Below are positions 53,001-62,249 of a stretch of DNA of 64,000 nt, piece by piece. Position 1 is the stretch's first letter. Every line of letters begins with the position of its first letter. The DNA lies in contig JAQOXP010000051.1 in NCBI GenBank assembly GCA_037013685.1, forward strand, positions 124,001 to 188,000, read 5' to 3'. The notes below the pieces were generated by a model, which ran no database searches, was not told the origin of the DNA, and saw nothing but the letters and a program-made list of their open reading frames with translations. The translations under genes and the position numbers were made by a program. Source of the DNA: Acridotheres tristis (taxonomy: Eukaryota; Chordata; Aves; Passeriformes; Sturnidae).

Positions 53001-54584
53001 TGGGGTACACCTGGGATACACCTTGATACACCTAGGTACACCTGGGCACACCTGGAATACACCTGTGTATACCTGGAATACACCTGAGTACACCTGAGAG
53101 CAGTTGGCATACACCTGGGGTACACCTAGGTACACCTGGGCACACCTGTGCGTAGCTGGGACACACCTGGGCACACCTGGAGGCACCTGGGCATACCTGG
53201 ATACACCTAAGGCTGGTGGGCAGGTGCGTGGGCAGGCCAGACAGGTGCAGCAGCAGCCCCAGGTGTATCCCCAGGTGTGCACAGGTGTGTCCCCCAGGTG
53301 TGTCCCCCCTCCAGGTGTGCACAGGTGTGCCCCCCAGGTGTCTCCCAGGTGTGTCCCCAGGTGTGTCCCCTCCCTCCAGGTGTATCTCCAGGTGTGTCTC
53401 CCCCCCCCAGGTGTGCCGTACCTGAGCGATGGCGTCGCGGATGGCGCTGGCGTCGGCCGGAAGGGGCGTGGCCAGGTCGGACAGGTGCAGCAGCAGCCGC
53501 CGCTCCAGGGCCGGGTCCGGCTCCGGGGGCTCCCCCGGGACCCCCTCGGGACCCCCGGGAGGGGAGGGGGCTCCGGGGGGGGCGGGGCCGAGCGAGGTCA
53601 CGCCCCCGGGGGAGGGACCGGAAGGGGCGGGGCCTGAGGGGGCGGGGCTGCCCGTGCGGGGGGGCGTGGCCAGGGACAGGTCATGGCGGGGGTCTGTGAG
53701 CGGGAGGGGGTCGTAATTAACACTGAGTTTTTAATTAATTTTCGCTCTTAATTATCCCCAATTCTTAATTAGCTTCCAATTCTTAATTAACCGTCACTCT
53801 TAATTGTCGCAAATTTTTAATAAACCCCTATTCTTAATTAACTCCCCATCCTTAATTAATTTCCACTCTTAATTAGCCCCAATTCTTAATTAACCCCTTA
53901 TTCTTAATTAATTCTCTATTCTTAATGAACCCCTATTCTTAATGAACCCCCATTCTTAATTAATCCCCGATTCTTAATCAACCCCCCATCCTAAATTAAT
54001 CCCCCCACTGTCAATTAACTCCCTACTCCCCAGGCCCCTCATTAACCCCTCTAATTAACCCCTGGCCCCTCATTAATTCCTCTCATTAACTCCTTACCCC
54101 TCATTAACGCTCCTGAATGAGCTTTACCCCACAGTAACCCCGCTAATTAACCCCCTAAATAATCCCCTTACTCCTAATTAATTCCCCTAATGAACCCCCC
54201 GCCCCTCAGTAACCCCCGGTAATTAACCCCTCGCCCCTAATTAACCCCCTAAATAACCCCATTACTCCTAATTAACCCCCCGAATGAACCCCCCACCCCT
54301 CAGTAACCCCCGTAATTAACACCTCACCCCTAATTAACCCCCCGAATGAACCCCCCACCCCTCAGTAACCCCCTAATGAACCCCTCACCCCTCACTAACC
54401 CCCCTAATTAACCCCTCACCCCTAATTACCCTCCCTAATGACCCCGGGCCCCTCACGCTCGCCCCCCGCGCTGTCTCTCACCGCCGGCCCCGAGCGGGTC
54501 CTGCTTCCTGCGGCGCTGCAGCCGCTCCCTCAGCGAGTCCAGCTGCTTCTTGTGCGCCTGGATGGAGCTCCACGTGTCCGACAT
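43921..54584 (-). CDS. METTL3: METTL3, catalytic subunit of the N6-adenosine mRNA methyltransferase (complete, 11 exons)
   Basis: METTL3 transfers methyl from SAM to adenosine N6 in mRNA, as heterodimer with METTL14, in the nucleus (family knowledge). Exons in order: 54584-54482, 53693-53422, 52730-52383, 51726-51551, 50625-50397, 49485-49298, 47878-47840, 47749-47641, 46971-46906, 45537-45425, 44032-43921. They sum to 1,755 nt = 584 residues plus stop (mammalian about 580), with every phase consistent and no frame break. Seen: [60 protein letters not shown], two CCCH-type fingers (about residues 265-340), the SAM/adenosine-binding DPPW at 399-402, [87 protein letters not shown]. Acidic Asp and PPW are intact, so it should be active. 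It lies tail-to-tail with TOX4. Confidence 0.98.
44040..45424. repeat. METTL3 intron 10: 'aaaaatcccccaaaaaaccc' array
   Basis: About 1.2 kb of 11-16 bp A/C units with longer blocks of about 170-190 bp ('ccaataaatcccccaaaaaa') repeated near 44640, 44870, 45020 and 45185. Confidence 0.88.
45425..45537 (-). CDS. METTL3: METTL3 exon 10
   Basis: A 113-nt exon encoding [37 protein letters not shown] and a split Trp. ELFGRxxNxxxxW is a conserved MT-A70 element. Donor TG|gtaccg. Confidence 0.96.
45538..46905. repeat. METTL3 intron 9: 'ggatttttgggataaatccc' array
   Basis: About 1.1 kb of 35-52 bp units combining 'ccccaggatttttgggataa' and 'ccccggggtttttggggtga'. The stretch 45545-45720 is T-rich and not clearly repeated. 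Confidence 0.88.
46906..46971 (-). CDS. METTL3: METTL3 exon 9
   Basis: A 66-nt exon encoding [22 protein letters not shown]. Contains the RNA-proximal GNPQGFNxGLDCD loop of MT-A70 enzymes. Donor GAG|gtgagc. Confidence 0.96.
46975..47640 (-). repeat. METTL3 intron 8, with two copies of the exon 8 end and donor
   Basis: 47314-47347 and 47472-47505 copy the last about 34 nt of exon 8 (HWLNHGK.HCL region), each followed in transcript sense by gtaccccaaa exactly as the true donor. Spacing is about 158-169 bp to the real exon at 47641. The rest is 'ccccaaaaatcccccaaaac' units. Confidence 0.92.
47641..47749 (-). CDS. METTL3: METTL3 exon 8
   Basis: A 109-nt exon encoding [36 protein letters not shown]. 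Donor CTG|gtaccc is weak; it is the copy with an acceptor and a full frame. Confidence 0.96.
47840..47878 (-). CDS. METTL3: METTL3 exon 7
   Basis: A 39-nt exon encoding (R)[12 protein letters not shown](G). Donor GG|gtgagt, acceptor attccag. Phase 2 on both sides. Confidence 0.95.
47885..49297. repeat. METTL3 intron 6: 'cccctcaggattttggggtg' array
   Basis: About 55 units of 22-24 bp between about 47990 and 49280. On the plus strand each contains 'ccctcag', which is irrelevant to the minus-strand gene. Confidence 0.92.
49298..49485 (-). CDS. METTL3: METTL3 exon 6 (catalytic DPPW)
   Basis: A 188-nt exon encoding [66 protein letters not shown] (residues 399-402) is the catalytic and adenosine-binding motif. 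Donor AG|gtcagg. Confidence 0.97.
49495..50290 (-). repeat. METTL3 intron 5: array of 'aaaatggcggaaatcccctc' (YY1-like)
   Basis: Roughly 25-30 units of about 23-27 bp. Many contain AAAATGGCGG(C/A/G), the core of the YY1 consensus, oriented on the plus strand (antisense to METTL3). Confidence 0.9.
50291..50396. other. METTL3 intron 5, proximal part
   Basis: Short apparently unique sequence between the array and the exon 5 donor (CAG|gtaagc). Nothing recognisable. Confidence 0.6.
50397..50625 (-). CDS. METTL3: METTL3 exon 5 (second CCCH finger and linker)
   Basis: A 229-nt exon encoding [38 protein letters not shown], then a Pro/Arg-rich linker and [10 protein letters not shown]-x-x-x-x-x-C and C-x-x-x-H of the second finger are intact. 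Donor CAG|gtaagc. Confidence 0.96.
50640..51550 (-). repeat. METTL3 intron 4: 'ggagaaaaatgggatttttt' array plus a copy of the exon 4 end
   Basis: 50650-51255 holds about 30-45 bp purine/T units. 51416-51481 is a copy of the last about 66 nt of exon 4 ([21 protein letters not shown] region) with several substitutions, followed in transcript sense by GT. Confidence 0.88.
51551..51726 (-). CDS. METTL3: METTL3 exon 4 (first CCCH finger)
   Basis: A 176-nt exon encoding [59 protein letters not shown]. Cys/His ligands CDHGTKEEC...C...H are intact. Donor CG|gtcagg. Confidence 0.96.
51727..52382. repeat. METTL3 intron 3: 'ctccgcccacctcaaagctc' and 'accccgccatcttgaaaccc' arrays
   Basis: 51755-52090 is a 16-24 bp 'aaagctccgcccacct' family. 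52095-52330 has about ten 'ccgccatcttgaaacc' units that carry the reverse complement of a YY1-type CAAGATGGCGG. Confidence 0.88.
52383..52730 (-). CDS. METTL3: METTL3 exon 3
   Basis: A 348-nt exon encoding [54 protein letters not shown], a Gly/Ala/Pro-rich insert, a basic KEAKRCRR patch (likely NLS), and [20 protein letters not shown]. Phase 0-0. Confidence 0.95.
52735..53421. repeat. METTL3 intron 2: 'tacacctgggatacacctgg' array
   Basis: About 470 bp of 14-16 bp units, then 53215-53410 'ccccaggtgtgtccccaggt' units, running into the weak donor CAG|gtacgg. Confidence 0.9.
53422..53693 (-). CDS. METTL3: METTL3 exon 2
   Basis: A 272-nt exon: [20 protein letters not shown], a Gly/Pro-rich stretch, [45 protein letters not shown] matches the METTL3 N-terminal helix. 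Acceptor gctcacag. Frame verified against exon 1 (one-base overhang). Confidence 0.94.
53705..54470. repeat. METTL3 intron 1: 'attcttaattaacccccatt' array
   Basis: About 740 bp of 16-20 bp TAATTAA-containing units, changing gradually to 'cctaattaaccccccgaatg' and 'cccctcagtaacccc' types. Confidence 0.9.
54482..54584 (-). CDS. METTL3: METTL3 exon 1 (start codon)
   Basis: A 103-nt coding part starting at ATG 54584-54582: [34 protein letters not shown]. It is identical to the conserved METTL3 N-terminus for the first 28 residues. Donor G|gtgaga. Confidence 0.97.
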
Positions 54585-54730
54585 GGCCCCTGTCGGCGAT
54601 GGGGGGGGGCTCTGTCGCGACAGAACCCTCCCGTTACCGGCGCCGGGCGCCCGCCGCCTCACGCCGCCGGAAGCGGAAATGCCCGGGAGGAGAGCGGGAG
54701 CGCCCTGAGGCCGCCGCCGCCATCTTGAGT
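54585..54730 (-). promoter_or_regulatory. METTL3: METTL3 promoter region with hDREF-type palindrome
   Basis: Contains TGTCGCGACA at 54613-54622 inside a 14-bp perfect palindrome, matching the hDREF/ZBED1 consensus TGTCG(C/T)GA(C/T)A, and a YY1-type ccgccatcttga near 54717. CpG-dense with no TATA box. Confidence 0.65.
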
Positions 54731-55290
54731 AAGGGCACCACCCTGTTATTTCCATGGCGACCGCCGCCATGTTGAGTACGGGCACTCCCCACAACGCGTT
54801 TCCATAGCGACCGCCGCCATATTGAGTACGGGCACCCCCCCTGCTATTTCCATGGCGACCGCCGCCATGTTGAGTACGGGCACTCCCTCCCAACGCGTTT
54901 CCATAGCGACCGCCGCCATATTGAGTACGGGCAACCCCCCGCCGTTATTTCCACGCCATTTTGAGCCCCGGCAGAACCCCCTTCCCCACATCGTTTCCAC
55001 AGCAACCGGCGGCTTTTTAAAACCGCGAAAGTGGAGTGGATCCCGTGGTGCCGTTTCCACGGAAACCGCGGCCCTTTTTCCGGCGTTTTACTCCGGTAGT
55101 AACCGGCGGCATTTCGCGCTCCGGTGAGGGCGGAAGTGCGGCCGCCGCCATTTTGAAGCCGGGCATTTCCCCCGCGTCCCGTTGCCACGGCAACGCGCGC
55201 CATTTCCGCCGCTGGCCACACACCCTTGAGGGCACGTCGTCGTCGTCGCCATCTTTGTTGAGGGCGCCGCCATTTTGTGAGGCGGATTTT
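54715..55290. repeat. Array upstream of METTL3: 'gaccgccgccatattgagta' units and ccgccat motifs
   Basis: About six units of 60-66 bp (near 54717, 54765, 54815, 54860, 54912 and diverged copies to 55280). Each carries gccgccat(c/g/a)ttgag and 'tttccatagcgacc'. The motif is the reverse complement of a YY1-type site. Confidence 0.85.
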
Positions 55291-55404
55291 TGGGGCGATT
55301 CCTTGGATTTTTGGGGTCCCGCTTTTCCCAGCCGCTCCCCCCAACCCAATTTTTTCCCTCCGACCCCCAAATCACACACGGGAGGCAGCGGAAGGATGGC
55401 GAGG

Positions 55405-55519
55405 GGGGGGAAGGAAGCACAGGGCTTTAATCGGCTTCTACATGGGAGGTTCGGGGAGAGGTTTTTGGGGGTCTTTCGGGAATTTTGGGAGGAATTTTGG
55501 GGTCCCCTCAATTCCTAAT
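55405..55519 (-). terminator. 3' UTR and polyadenylation signal of the SALL2-like gene
   Basis: ATTAAA on the minus strand at 55431-55426, about 90 nt after the stop codon at 55522-55520. The short 3' UTR resembles that of TOX4. Confidence 0.65.
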
Positions 55520-55576
55520 CTACACCCCCGAAGTTTCGGGGTCGCCAGCGGGGGTTGGGGTCCGGTTTGGAGGCAC
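55520..55576 (-). CDS. SALL2: SALL2-like exon 4 (stop)
   Basis: Encodes [18 protein letters not shown] and TAG. Acceptor cttcccctcag. No similarity to the usual SALL2 C-terminus with its last two fingers; assignment rests on phase and the following poly(A) signal. Confidence 0.55.
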   Translation of the reverse strand: MPPNRTPTPAGDPETSGV

Positions 55577-58500
55577 CTGAGGGGAAGAAAAAAGAAAAGG
55601 GGGTGAACGCCTGGAGGGGAGGTCCCGAAAATCGCCTCATTTTGGGGTTCCTCCCGAATTTTGGGGAGTTTTTGGGAATTTTGGGATCCTCCCCACGCTC
55701 ACCTCCGCTCGTCCATCGGGGTTTTGGGGCTCTCCCGGCATTTCGGGGGGCTCTGACCCCTCCATGTCTTCATCATCATCATCATCATCATCCTCCTCCT
55801 CCTGCAGCTCCCCCAAATTTTGGGGGTCCCGGTGCCCCCCGGGGTGAGCCCGGCCACGCCCACACACCTGGCACAGGTGAGTCCTGCCCGAAACCTGGGG
55901 GGACCCGGCCGAAACGGGGCAATTCCCGCCGGGAATCGGGGAATTCCCGCCCAAAACCGAGGAACTCCTGGCCGGAATCGCGGAATTCCCGCCCAAAATG
56001 GCGGAATTCCCGCCCGAAATCGCGGGACTCTCGCCCAAAATCGTGGAATTCCCGCCTAAAACTGCAGAATTCCCGCCCAAACTCGAGGGGCTCCCGCTTG
56101 AAATCCCGGAATTCCCGCCCGAAATGGAGGAATTCCCGCCCAGAACTGCGGAATTCCCAGGCAGAGCTGGGGAATTCCCGCCGGAAATTGCGTAATTCCC
56201 GCCGGAAACCCCGGAATTCCCGCCCAAACTCCCGGAATTCCCACCGGAAACCCCGGAATTCCCGCCCGGAACGTTCCGGAAGCCGCCCTGGCCGGAGGGG
56301 GAGGGGCAGGACTCCGGAAATTCCAATTTTTCCACCAATTCCTGGAGCTTGGAGGTCTCGGAGGGGGCGGGGCCGCGGGGTTTGGGGGCGGGGCCTGGAG
56401 GGCGCAGGGGGAGGGGCTTGGGGAAGGGGGCGGGGCCTGGTTTGGGTTCCTGGGCGGGAAGAGGGGGCGTGGCCGGAGCTTGGGGGGGCGTGGTCACTTC
56501 CGGGGGGACCTGTGGGGTGACCAAGAGTGACCCCTTGACCACGAGTGACCACTGACCACTCAGAGTGACCACTCAGAGTGACCACTGACCACCCAGAGTG
56601 ACCACCCAGAGTGACCAACTGACCACCCAGTGACCACTCAGAGTGACCACTGACCACTCAGAGTGACCAACTGACCACCCATTGACCACCCAGAGTGACC
56701 ACCCAGAGTGACCCATTGACCACGAGTGACCGACTGACCACCCAGTGACTGACTGACCACTCAAAGTGACCACCCAGAGTGACCCATTGACCACAAGTGA
56801 CCAACTGACCACCCAGAGTGACCACCCAGAGCGACCACTGACCACTCAGAGTGACCAACTGACCACCCAGAGTGACCACTGACCACCCAGAGTGACCACT
56901 GACCACGCAGAGTGACCACCCAGAGTGACCAACTGACCACTCAGAGTGACCACCCAGAGTGACCACTGACCACTCAGAGTGACCACTCAGAGTGACCACT
57001 GACCACCCAGAGTGACCACTGACCACTCAGAGTGACCACTGACCACCCAGAGTGACCACTGACCACCAAATGACCACCCAGAGTGACCAAGTGACCACTC
57101 AAAGTGACCAACTGACCACCCAGACTGACCACTGACCACCCAGTGACCACCCAGAGTGACCCATTGACCTCGAGTGACCGACTGACCACTCAGAGTGACC
57201 AACTGACCACTCAGAGTGACCACTGACCACCCAGAGTGACCAACTGACCACCAAATGACCACCCAGAGTGACCACTGACCACCAAATGACCACCCAGAGT
57301 GACCAAGTGACCACTCAGAGTGACCACTGACCACCCATAGTGACCACTGACCACCAAATGACCACCCAGAGTGGCCAAGTGACCACCCAATGACCACCCA
57401 GAGTGACCAAGTGACCCCATCACTGACCCCTTGACCATAACCTTGACCCATTGACCCAACGTTGACCCATTGAACCCAACCTTGACCCAATGACCCCAAC
57501 CTTGACCTCAACCTTGACCCCCTTGACCCAACCTTGACCCCCTTGACCCAACCTTGACCCCTTTCCCCCTCACCTCGGCCGCTCTCCCGTCGCCGCTCCC
57601 TCGCCGCGCCGCCGCCCCCGCGTCCGTCCCGGCTCCGCCGTCGCCGCTGCGGTGCCGCCGCAGGTGCACCTTGAGGTTGCCGCGGGTGGTGAAGCGGCCG
57701 CCGCAGAGGTCGCAGCGGAACGGCCGCTCCCCGGTGTGCGAGCGCAGGTGGATCTGGCGCGCGCTGGCGCTGCCGAACGGCTTCCCGCAGAAACCGCAGC
57801 CGTGCCGGGGCGGGGCGGGGCCGGCCGGCCGGGGGGAGGGGCGGGGAGGGGGCGGGGCCAAGGGTGGGTGGAGAGGGGAGGTTGGGGTCAAGGTTGGGGG
57901 TAAGGATGGGGAGGAACCCAACGGAGAAGCCAACGTTGACGAAGAACCCAACGATGAACCCAACGATGAACCCAACGTTGAACCCAACGATGAACCCAAC
58001 GATGGCGAAGAACCCAACGTCGACCTCAGCGACGGCCCCAGCGTTGACCCCGTTGACCCCAACGATGACCCCAGAGACGACCCCAATGACGCCGCCGACC
58101 TGAACGGTGACGAAGGAGCCAACGGCGATCAAAACCCAACGTTGGACCCAACGTTGACCCCGATGACACCATTGACCCCAACCATGATGAAGAACCCAAT
58201 GATGACCCCAATGATGCCACTGACCCCAATGATGACAACGAACCCAACGTTGACCCCAACAATGACCCCAACGTGGACCCCAATGACGCCATTGAACCCA
58301 ACGTTGACCACAACAATGACCCCAACGTTGACCCCAATGACATCAACGATGACAAAAAACCCAACGTTGACCCCAACAATGACCCCAACGTTGACCCCAA
58401 AGACCCCAACATTGACCCCAATGACGCCATTGACCCCAATGATGATGAAGAATCCAACGTGGACCCCAAAGACCCCAACATTGACCCCAATGACGCCATT

Positions 58501-61500
58501 GACCCCAATGATGATGAAGAACCCAACGTTGACCCCAACAACGACCCCAACGTTGACCCCAAAAACCCCAACATTGACCCCACTGACCCCAACGGTGACG
58601 AAAAACCCAACATCAACCCCAACGACCCAACCAACACCAAAACACCCCCCAGCTCTGACCTCAACGCCGCCGCCGGCCCCAACGCCGACCCCAAGCTGGA
58701 CGCCAAGGACGACACCGAGCCCAGCGTCGACGCCAGGGCCACGGCGATGCCGGAGCGCTGCGGCTTGGCCAACGGCGGCAGCAGCAGGAAATGGGGGCCC
58801 GGGGGGGGTTTCTGGGGGGGTTTCTGGGGGGGCTCCAGCGCCCCCAGCAGCAGCAGCTGGCGGCAGATGTCCTGGGTCAGCTGCATCTGCAGCAGCTGGC
58901 GCTGGTGCAGCTGCCGCAGCTCCTCCAGGATCAGCCGCAGCTCCGGCGGCGCCGGCGGCGCCGGGGCGGGAGGGGGAGGGGAGGGTGGGGAGGGGGCGGC
59001 GGGGGCTGGGGGGAGGGGAGAGAGAGAAAGAGAGAGAGAGAGAGAGAAATTAGAGGGGGGCAGGGTCTCGAAATCAGCATTTTCCACCCCAAAAGCGACG
59101 GAGTTCTCCAAGAGGTCGGGAATTATCGTTACTCAGCCCCAAAAATTGTTGTTGCTCACCTCAGAATTGTAATTGCCCCTGAATTGTAATTGTAATTACC
59201 CCAGATTTGTAATTATTCACCCTAAAAACCATCATTATTCACCCCAAAATTATTGTTGATCACCTCAGAATTGTAATTTTCCCTGAACTGTAATTGTAAT
59301 TACCCCAGATTTGTAATTATTCACCCTAAAACCATCATTAATCACCCCAAAATTATTGTTGATCACCTCAGAATTGTAATTACCCCAGAACTGTAATTAT
59401 AATTACTCCAAAATTGTAATTATTCACCCTAAAACTATCATTAATCACCCCAAAGTTGTTGCTGCTCACCTCAGAATTGTAATTAGCCCAGAACTGTAAT
59501 TGTAATTACCCCAAAATTGTAATTATTCACCCTAAAACTATCATTAATCACCCCAAAATTATTGTTGCTCACCTTAAAATTGTAATTACCCCAGAATTGT
59601 AATTGTAATTACCCCAGATTTGTAATTATTCACCCTAAAACTATCATTAATCACCCCAAAATTATTGTTGCTCGCCTCAGAATTGTAATTACCCCAGAAT
59701 TGTAATTGTAATTACCCGAAAATTGTAATTATTCAACCTAAAATCATCATTAGCCACCCCAAAATTGCTGTTGTTGACCCCAAAATCATCACTATTCCCT
59801 CCAAAAATGCAACTATTCCCCTCAGAATTGTCGTTACTGACCCCAAATTTGTCATTATTCACCCCAGAATTCGTTATCGACCCAAAACCCTCAGTGTCAA
59901 TCCCGAAATCCTCATTATTCACCCCAAAATTGTAATTTTTCACCCCAAAATTTAATTATTCACCCCAAAATTGCAGTTATTCACCCCAAAATTGCAATTA
60001 TTCACCTCAAAATTGTAATTTTTCACCCCAAAATTGTAATTATTCACCCCAAAATTGTAATTATTCACCCTAAAATTGTAATTATTCACCCCAAAATTGT
60101 AATTTTTCACCTCAAAATTGCAATTATTCACCTCAAAATTGTAATTATTCACCCCAAAATTGTAATTTTTCACCCCAAAATTGTAATTACTCACCCCAAA
60201 ATTGGCATTTTTCACCCCATTATCACCCCAAAACTGTCCCCCCCCAAAAAAAATTGCTGCATTTGCTCCAAAATTCTCAATTATCCCCCCCAAAAAAATT
60301 CCCATCCGAAACCAATAACCCGAAAATCACATCCACAGCCCCAAAAAACGACATTATTCTCAAAAAACAGTTTATGCCCCAAAAAACCTCAATTTTCCCC
60401 CCAAAATTCCCGTTTTTCCCCTCCAAAAAAATCCCCTTTTATCCCCCCAAAAATCCCGAGATTCCCCCCCAAAATCTCCTTTTTTTTTCTCTCTCCCCAA
60501 ATCTCATTTTTCCACGCCAAAATCCCATTTTTACCCCCAAAATTCCCATTTTTTCATGCAGAACTCTGATATTTCCTCCCACAAAAAAAATCCTGGGGTT
60601 TTACCCCAAAATTCCCTTTTTCCCCCCCAAAATCCCGAAATTTTCTCCCAAAAATCGCGGGGTTTTCCCCCAAAAAATCCCAATTTTTTAAACTCCCAAA
60701 TCTCCGTTTTTAACCTCAAAATCCCGAGTTTCTTCCCCCCAAAAATCCCAATTTTTAAACCCCCAAATCTCCATTTTTAACCTCAAAATCCCAGGGTTCC
60801 CCCCCCCAAAAATCACAATTTTTTAACCCCAAAATCCCCATTTTTAACCCCAAAATCCCGCCGTTTTTCCCCCCTCAACAATCCCAATTTTTAACCCAAA
60901 AATCCCCCTTTTTTTCCCCCAAAATCCCGGGTTTTCTCCCCCCCAAAAATCCCGATTTTTAGCCCCAAAATCCCCAATTTTTAACCCAAGAAAATCCCCT
61001 TTTTTCCCCCAAATCCCGGGAGTTTCTCCCCCCCAAAAATCCCAATTTTTAGCCCCAAAATCCCCAATTTTTAACCCAAAAAACACCCAGTTTTTAACCC
61101 CAAAATTCCCAATTTTTAGCCCCAAAATCCCCAATTTTTAACCCCAAAATCCCCATTTTTAACCCCAAAAAATCCCCAATTTTTAACCCCAAAATCCCCA
61201 TATTTAACCCCCAAAAAATTTTAACCCCAAAATCCCGCCGTTTTTCCCCCCCTCAAAAATCCCAATTTTTAACCCAAAAATCCCCCTTTTTTTCCCCCAA
61301 AATCCCGGGTTTTCTCCCCCCCAAAAAATCCCGATTTTTAGCCCCAAAATCCCCAATTTTTAACCCAAGAAAATCCCCTTTTTTCCCCAAAATCCCGGGG
61401 GTTTCTCCCCCCCCAAAATCCCAATTTTTAGCCCCAAAATCCCCAATTTTTAACCCAAAAAATCCTCAGTTTTTAACCCCAAAATCCCCATTTTTAACCC

Positions 61501-62249
61501 CAAAAAATCCCCAATTTTTAACCCCAAAATCCCCATTTTTAACCCCAAAAAATCCCCAATTTTTAACCCCAAAAAATCCCCATTTTTAACCCCAAAATCC
61601 CCATTTTTAACCCCAAAAAAATCCCCATTTTTAACCCCAAAATCCCCATTTTTAACCCCAAAAAATCCCCATTTTTAACCCCAAAATCCCCATTTTTAAC
61701 CCCAAAAAATCCCCAATTTTTAACCCCAAAATCCCCGGTTTTCCCCCCAAAACCCGCCGTCCCTCCCCCCCTCCCCCCCCCGGATTTTTGGGGTGAATCC
61801 CGGCGATTTTGGGTCCCTCCCCCCCGGATTTTTGGGGTGAATCCCGGCGATTTTGGGTCCCTCCCCCCCCCGGGTTTTTGGGGTGAATCCCGGCGCTTTT
61901 GGGTCCCCCCCCCCCCCGGATTTTTGGGGTGAATCCCGGCGATTTTGGGTCCCTCCCCCCCCCGGATTTTTGGGGTGAATCCCGGCGATTTTGGGTCCCC
62001 CCCCCCCGGATTTTTGGGGTGAATCCCGGCGATTTTGGGTCCCTCCCCCCCGGAGTTTTGGGGTGAATCCCGGCGATTTTGGGTCCCTCCCCCCCCCGGA
62101 TTTTTGGGGTGAATCCCGGCGATTTTGGGTCCCTCCCCCCCCCGGATTTTTGGGGTGAATCCCGGCGATTTTGGGTCCCTCCCCCCCCCGGATTTTTGGG
62201 GTGAATCCCGGCGATTTTGGGTCCCTCCCGCACCTCCGGGCTCGGCCAT
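55520..62249 (-). CDS. SALL2: SALL2-like zinc-finger transcription factor, remodelled (4 putative coding exons)
   Basis: SALL proteins are nuclear zinc-finger factors that act in development. Identification rests on the Q-rich dimerisation motif [20 protein letters not shown] with [13 protein letters not shown], on the finger pair [20 protein letters not shown] / HTGERPF / [20 protein letters not shown], on [14 protein letters not shown], on an acidic [12 protein letters not shown] stretch, and on position next to METTL3. Putative exons: 62249-62234, 59005-57574, 56509-55703, 55576-55520 (about 770 codons). Splice phases agree, but one frame break occurs near 58110-58125 in the second. Human SALL2 has a single large exon here; this gene is split by satellite-filled introns, lacks a visible N-terminal C2HC finger, and the second finger cluster is replaced by a heptad repeat. 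It may be a lineage-specific functional form or be decaying. Confidence 0.72.
55703..56509 (-). CDS. SALL2: SALL2-like exon 3 with exact 18-copy heptad repeat
   Basis: An 807-nt, phase 0-0 exon: [16 protein letters not shown], a Pro-rich part, [20 protein letters not shown], 18 heptads (55889-56266), [20 protein letters not shown] (a shortened finger with only five residues between Cys and His), then [20 protein letters not shown]. Donor GAG|gtgagc. A microintron from CAG|gtgtgt to gctgcag within the shortened finger is an alternative reading. Confidence 0.7.
55889..56266 (-). repeat. Coding minisatellite, 18 x 21 bp, heptad GGNSxxx
   Basis: 18 consecutive 7-residue units ([28 protein letters not shown] ... 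AGSPQVS) with no length variation, 378 bp exactly. Plus-strand unit is 'gaattcccgcccaaaatngc' plus one base. Confidence 0.92.
56513..57573 (-). repeat. Satellite-built intron of the SALL2-like gene: 'cagagtgaccactgaccacc' array
   Basis: 56520-57420 is made of 11-15 bp units 'cagagtgacc', 'aactgaccaccc'; 57420-57570 of 'cttgacccaacc'. It is bounded in transcript sense by GAG|gtgagg and ccccacag|GTC. The unit family resembles CHD8 introns 2 and 3. Confidence 0.85.
57574..59005 (-). CDS. SALL2: SALL2-like exon 2 (Q-rich motif, repeat, first finger pair)
   Basis: From 59005: Pro/Ala-rich entry, the [13 protein letters not shown]...[11 protein letters not shown] motif, [13 protein letters not shown], then a long [12 protein letters not shown] repeat encoded by 57890-58620, then two C2H2 fingers (57.66-57.80 kb), both CX2CX12HX3H with an HTGERPF linker. 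Finger and Q-motif parts are in different frames; the switch lies near 58110-58125 at 'gttttgatcgcc'. Acceptor is a long CT tract ending ccccccag. Confidence 0.75.
57890..58640 (-). repeat. Array within the SALL2-like exon: 'aacgttgaccccaacgatga' units
   Basis: About 45 units of 12-18 bp (multiples of three), open in sense and antisense. In sense it encodes LGSTLGS / LGSMASLGS. It could be expanded coding sequence or a further unrecognised intron. Confidence 0.85.
59006..62233. repeat. SALL2-like intron 1: four successive arrays
   Basis: 59010-59045 (ag)n. 59150-60230: 'ccaaaattgtaattattcac' units of 20-21 bp in higher-order blocks of about 110-120 bp. 60240-61740: 'aaaatccccaatttttaacc' units. 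61765-62230: about ten copies of a 45-50 bp unit with 'ggatttttggggtgaatccc' and 'ggcgattttgggtccctccc'. No exon encoding an N-terminal SALL finger was found. Confidence 0.85.
62234..62249 (-). CDS. SALL2: SALL2-like candidate exon 1 (ATG)
   Basis: ATG GCC GAG CCC GGA G|gtgcgg: five codons plus one base, which fits the two-base overhang of the exon starting at 59005 and would give MAEPGAPAAPS. Kozak context is good. It lies immediately beside a CRE-rich promoter. Mammalian SALL2 also has an alternative first exon (E1A); whether this corresponds is inference. Confidence 0.5.

Noticed and set aside
55520..59005. Calling the SALL2-like gene a clear pseudogene
   Set aside because: The finger pair and Q-rich motif are intact and splice phases agree; one frame switch inside an array is not enough.
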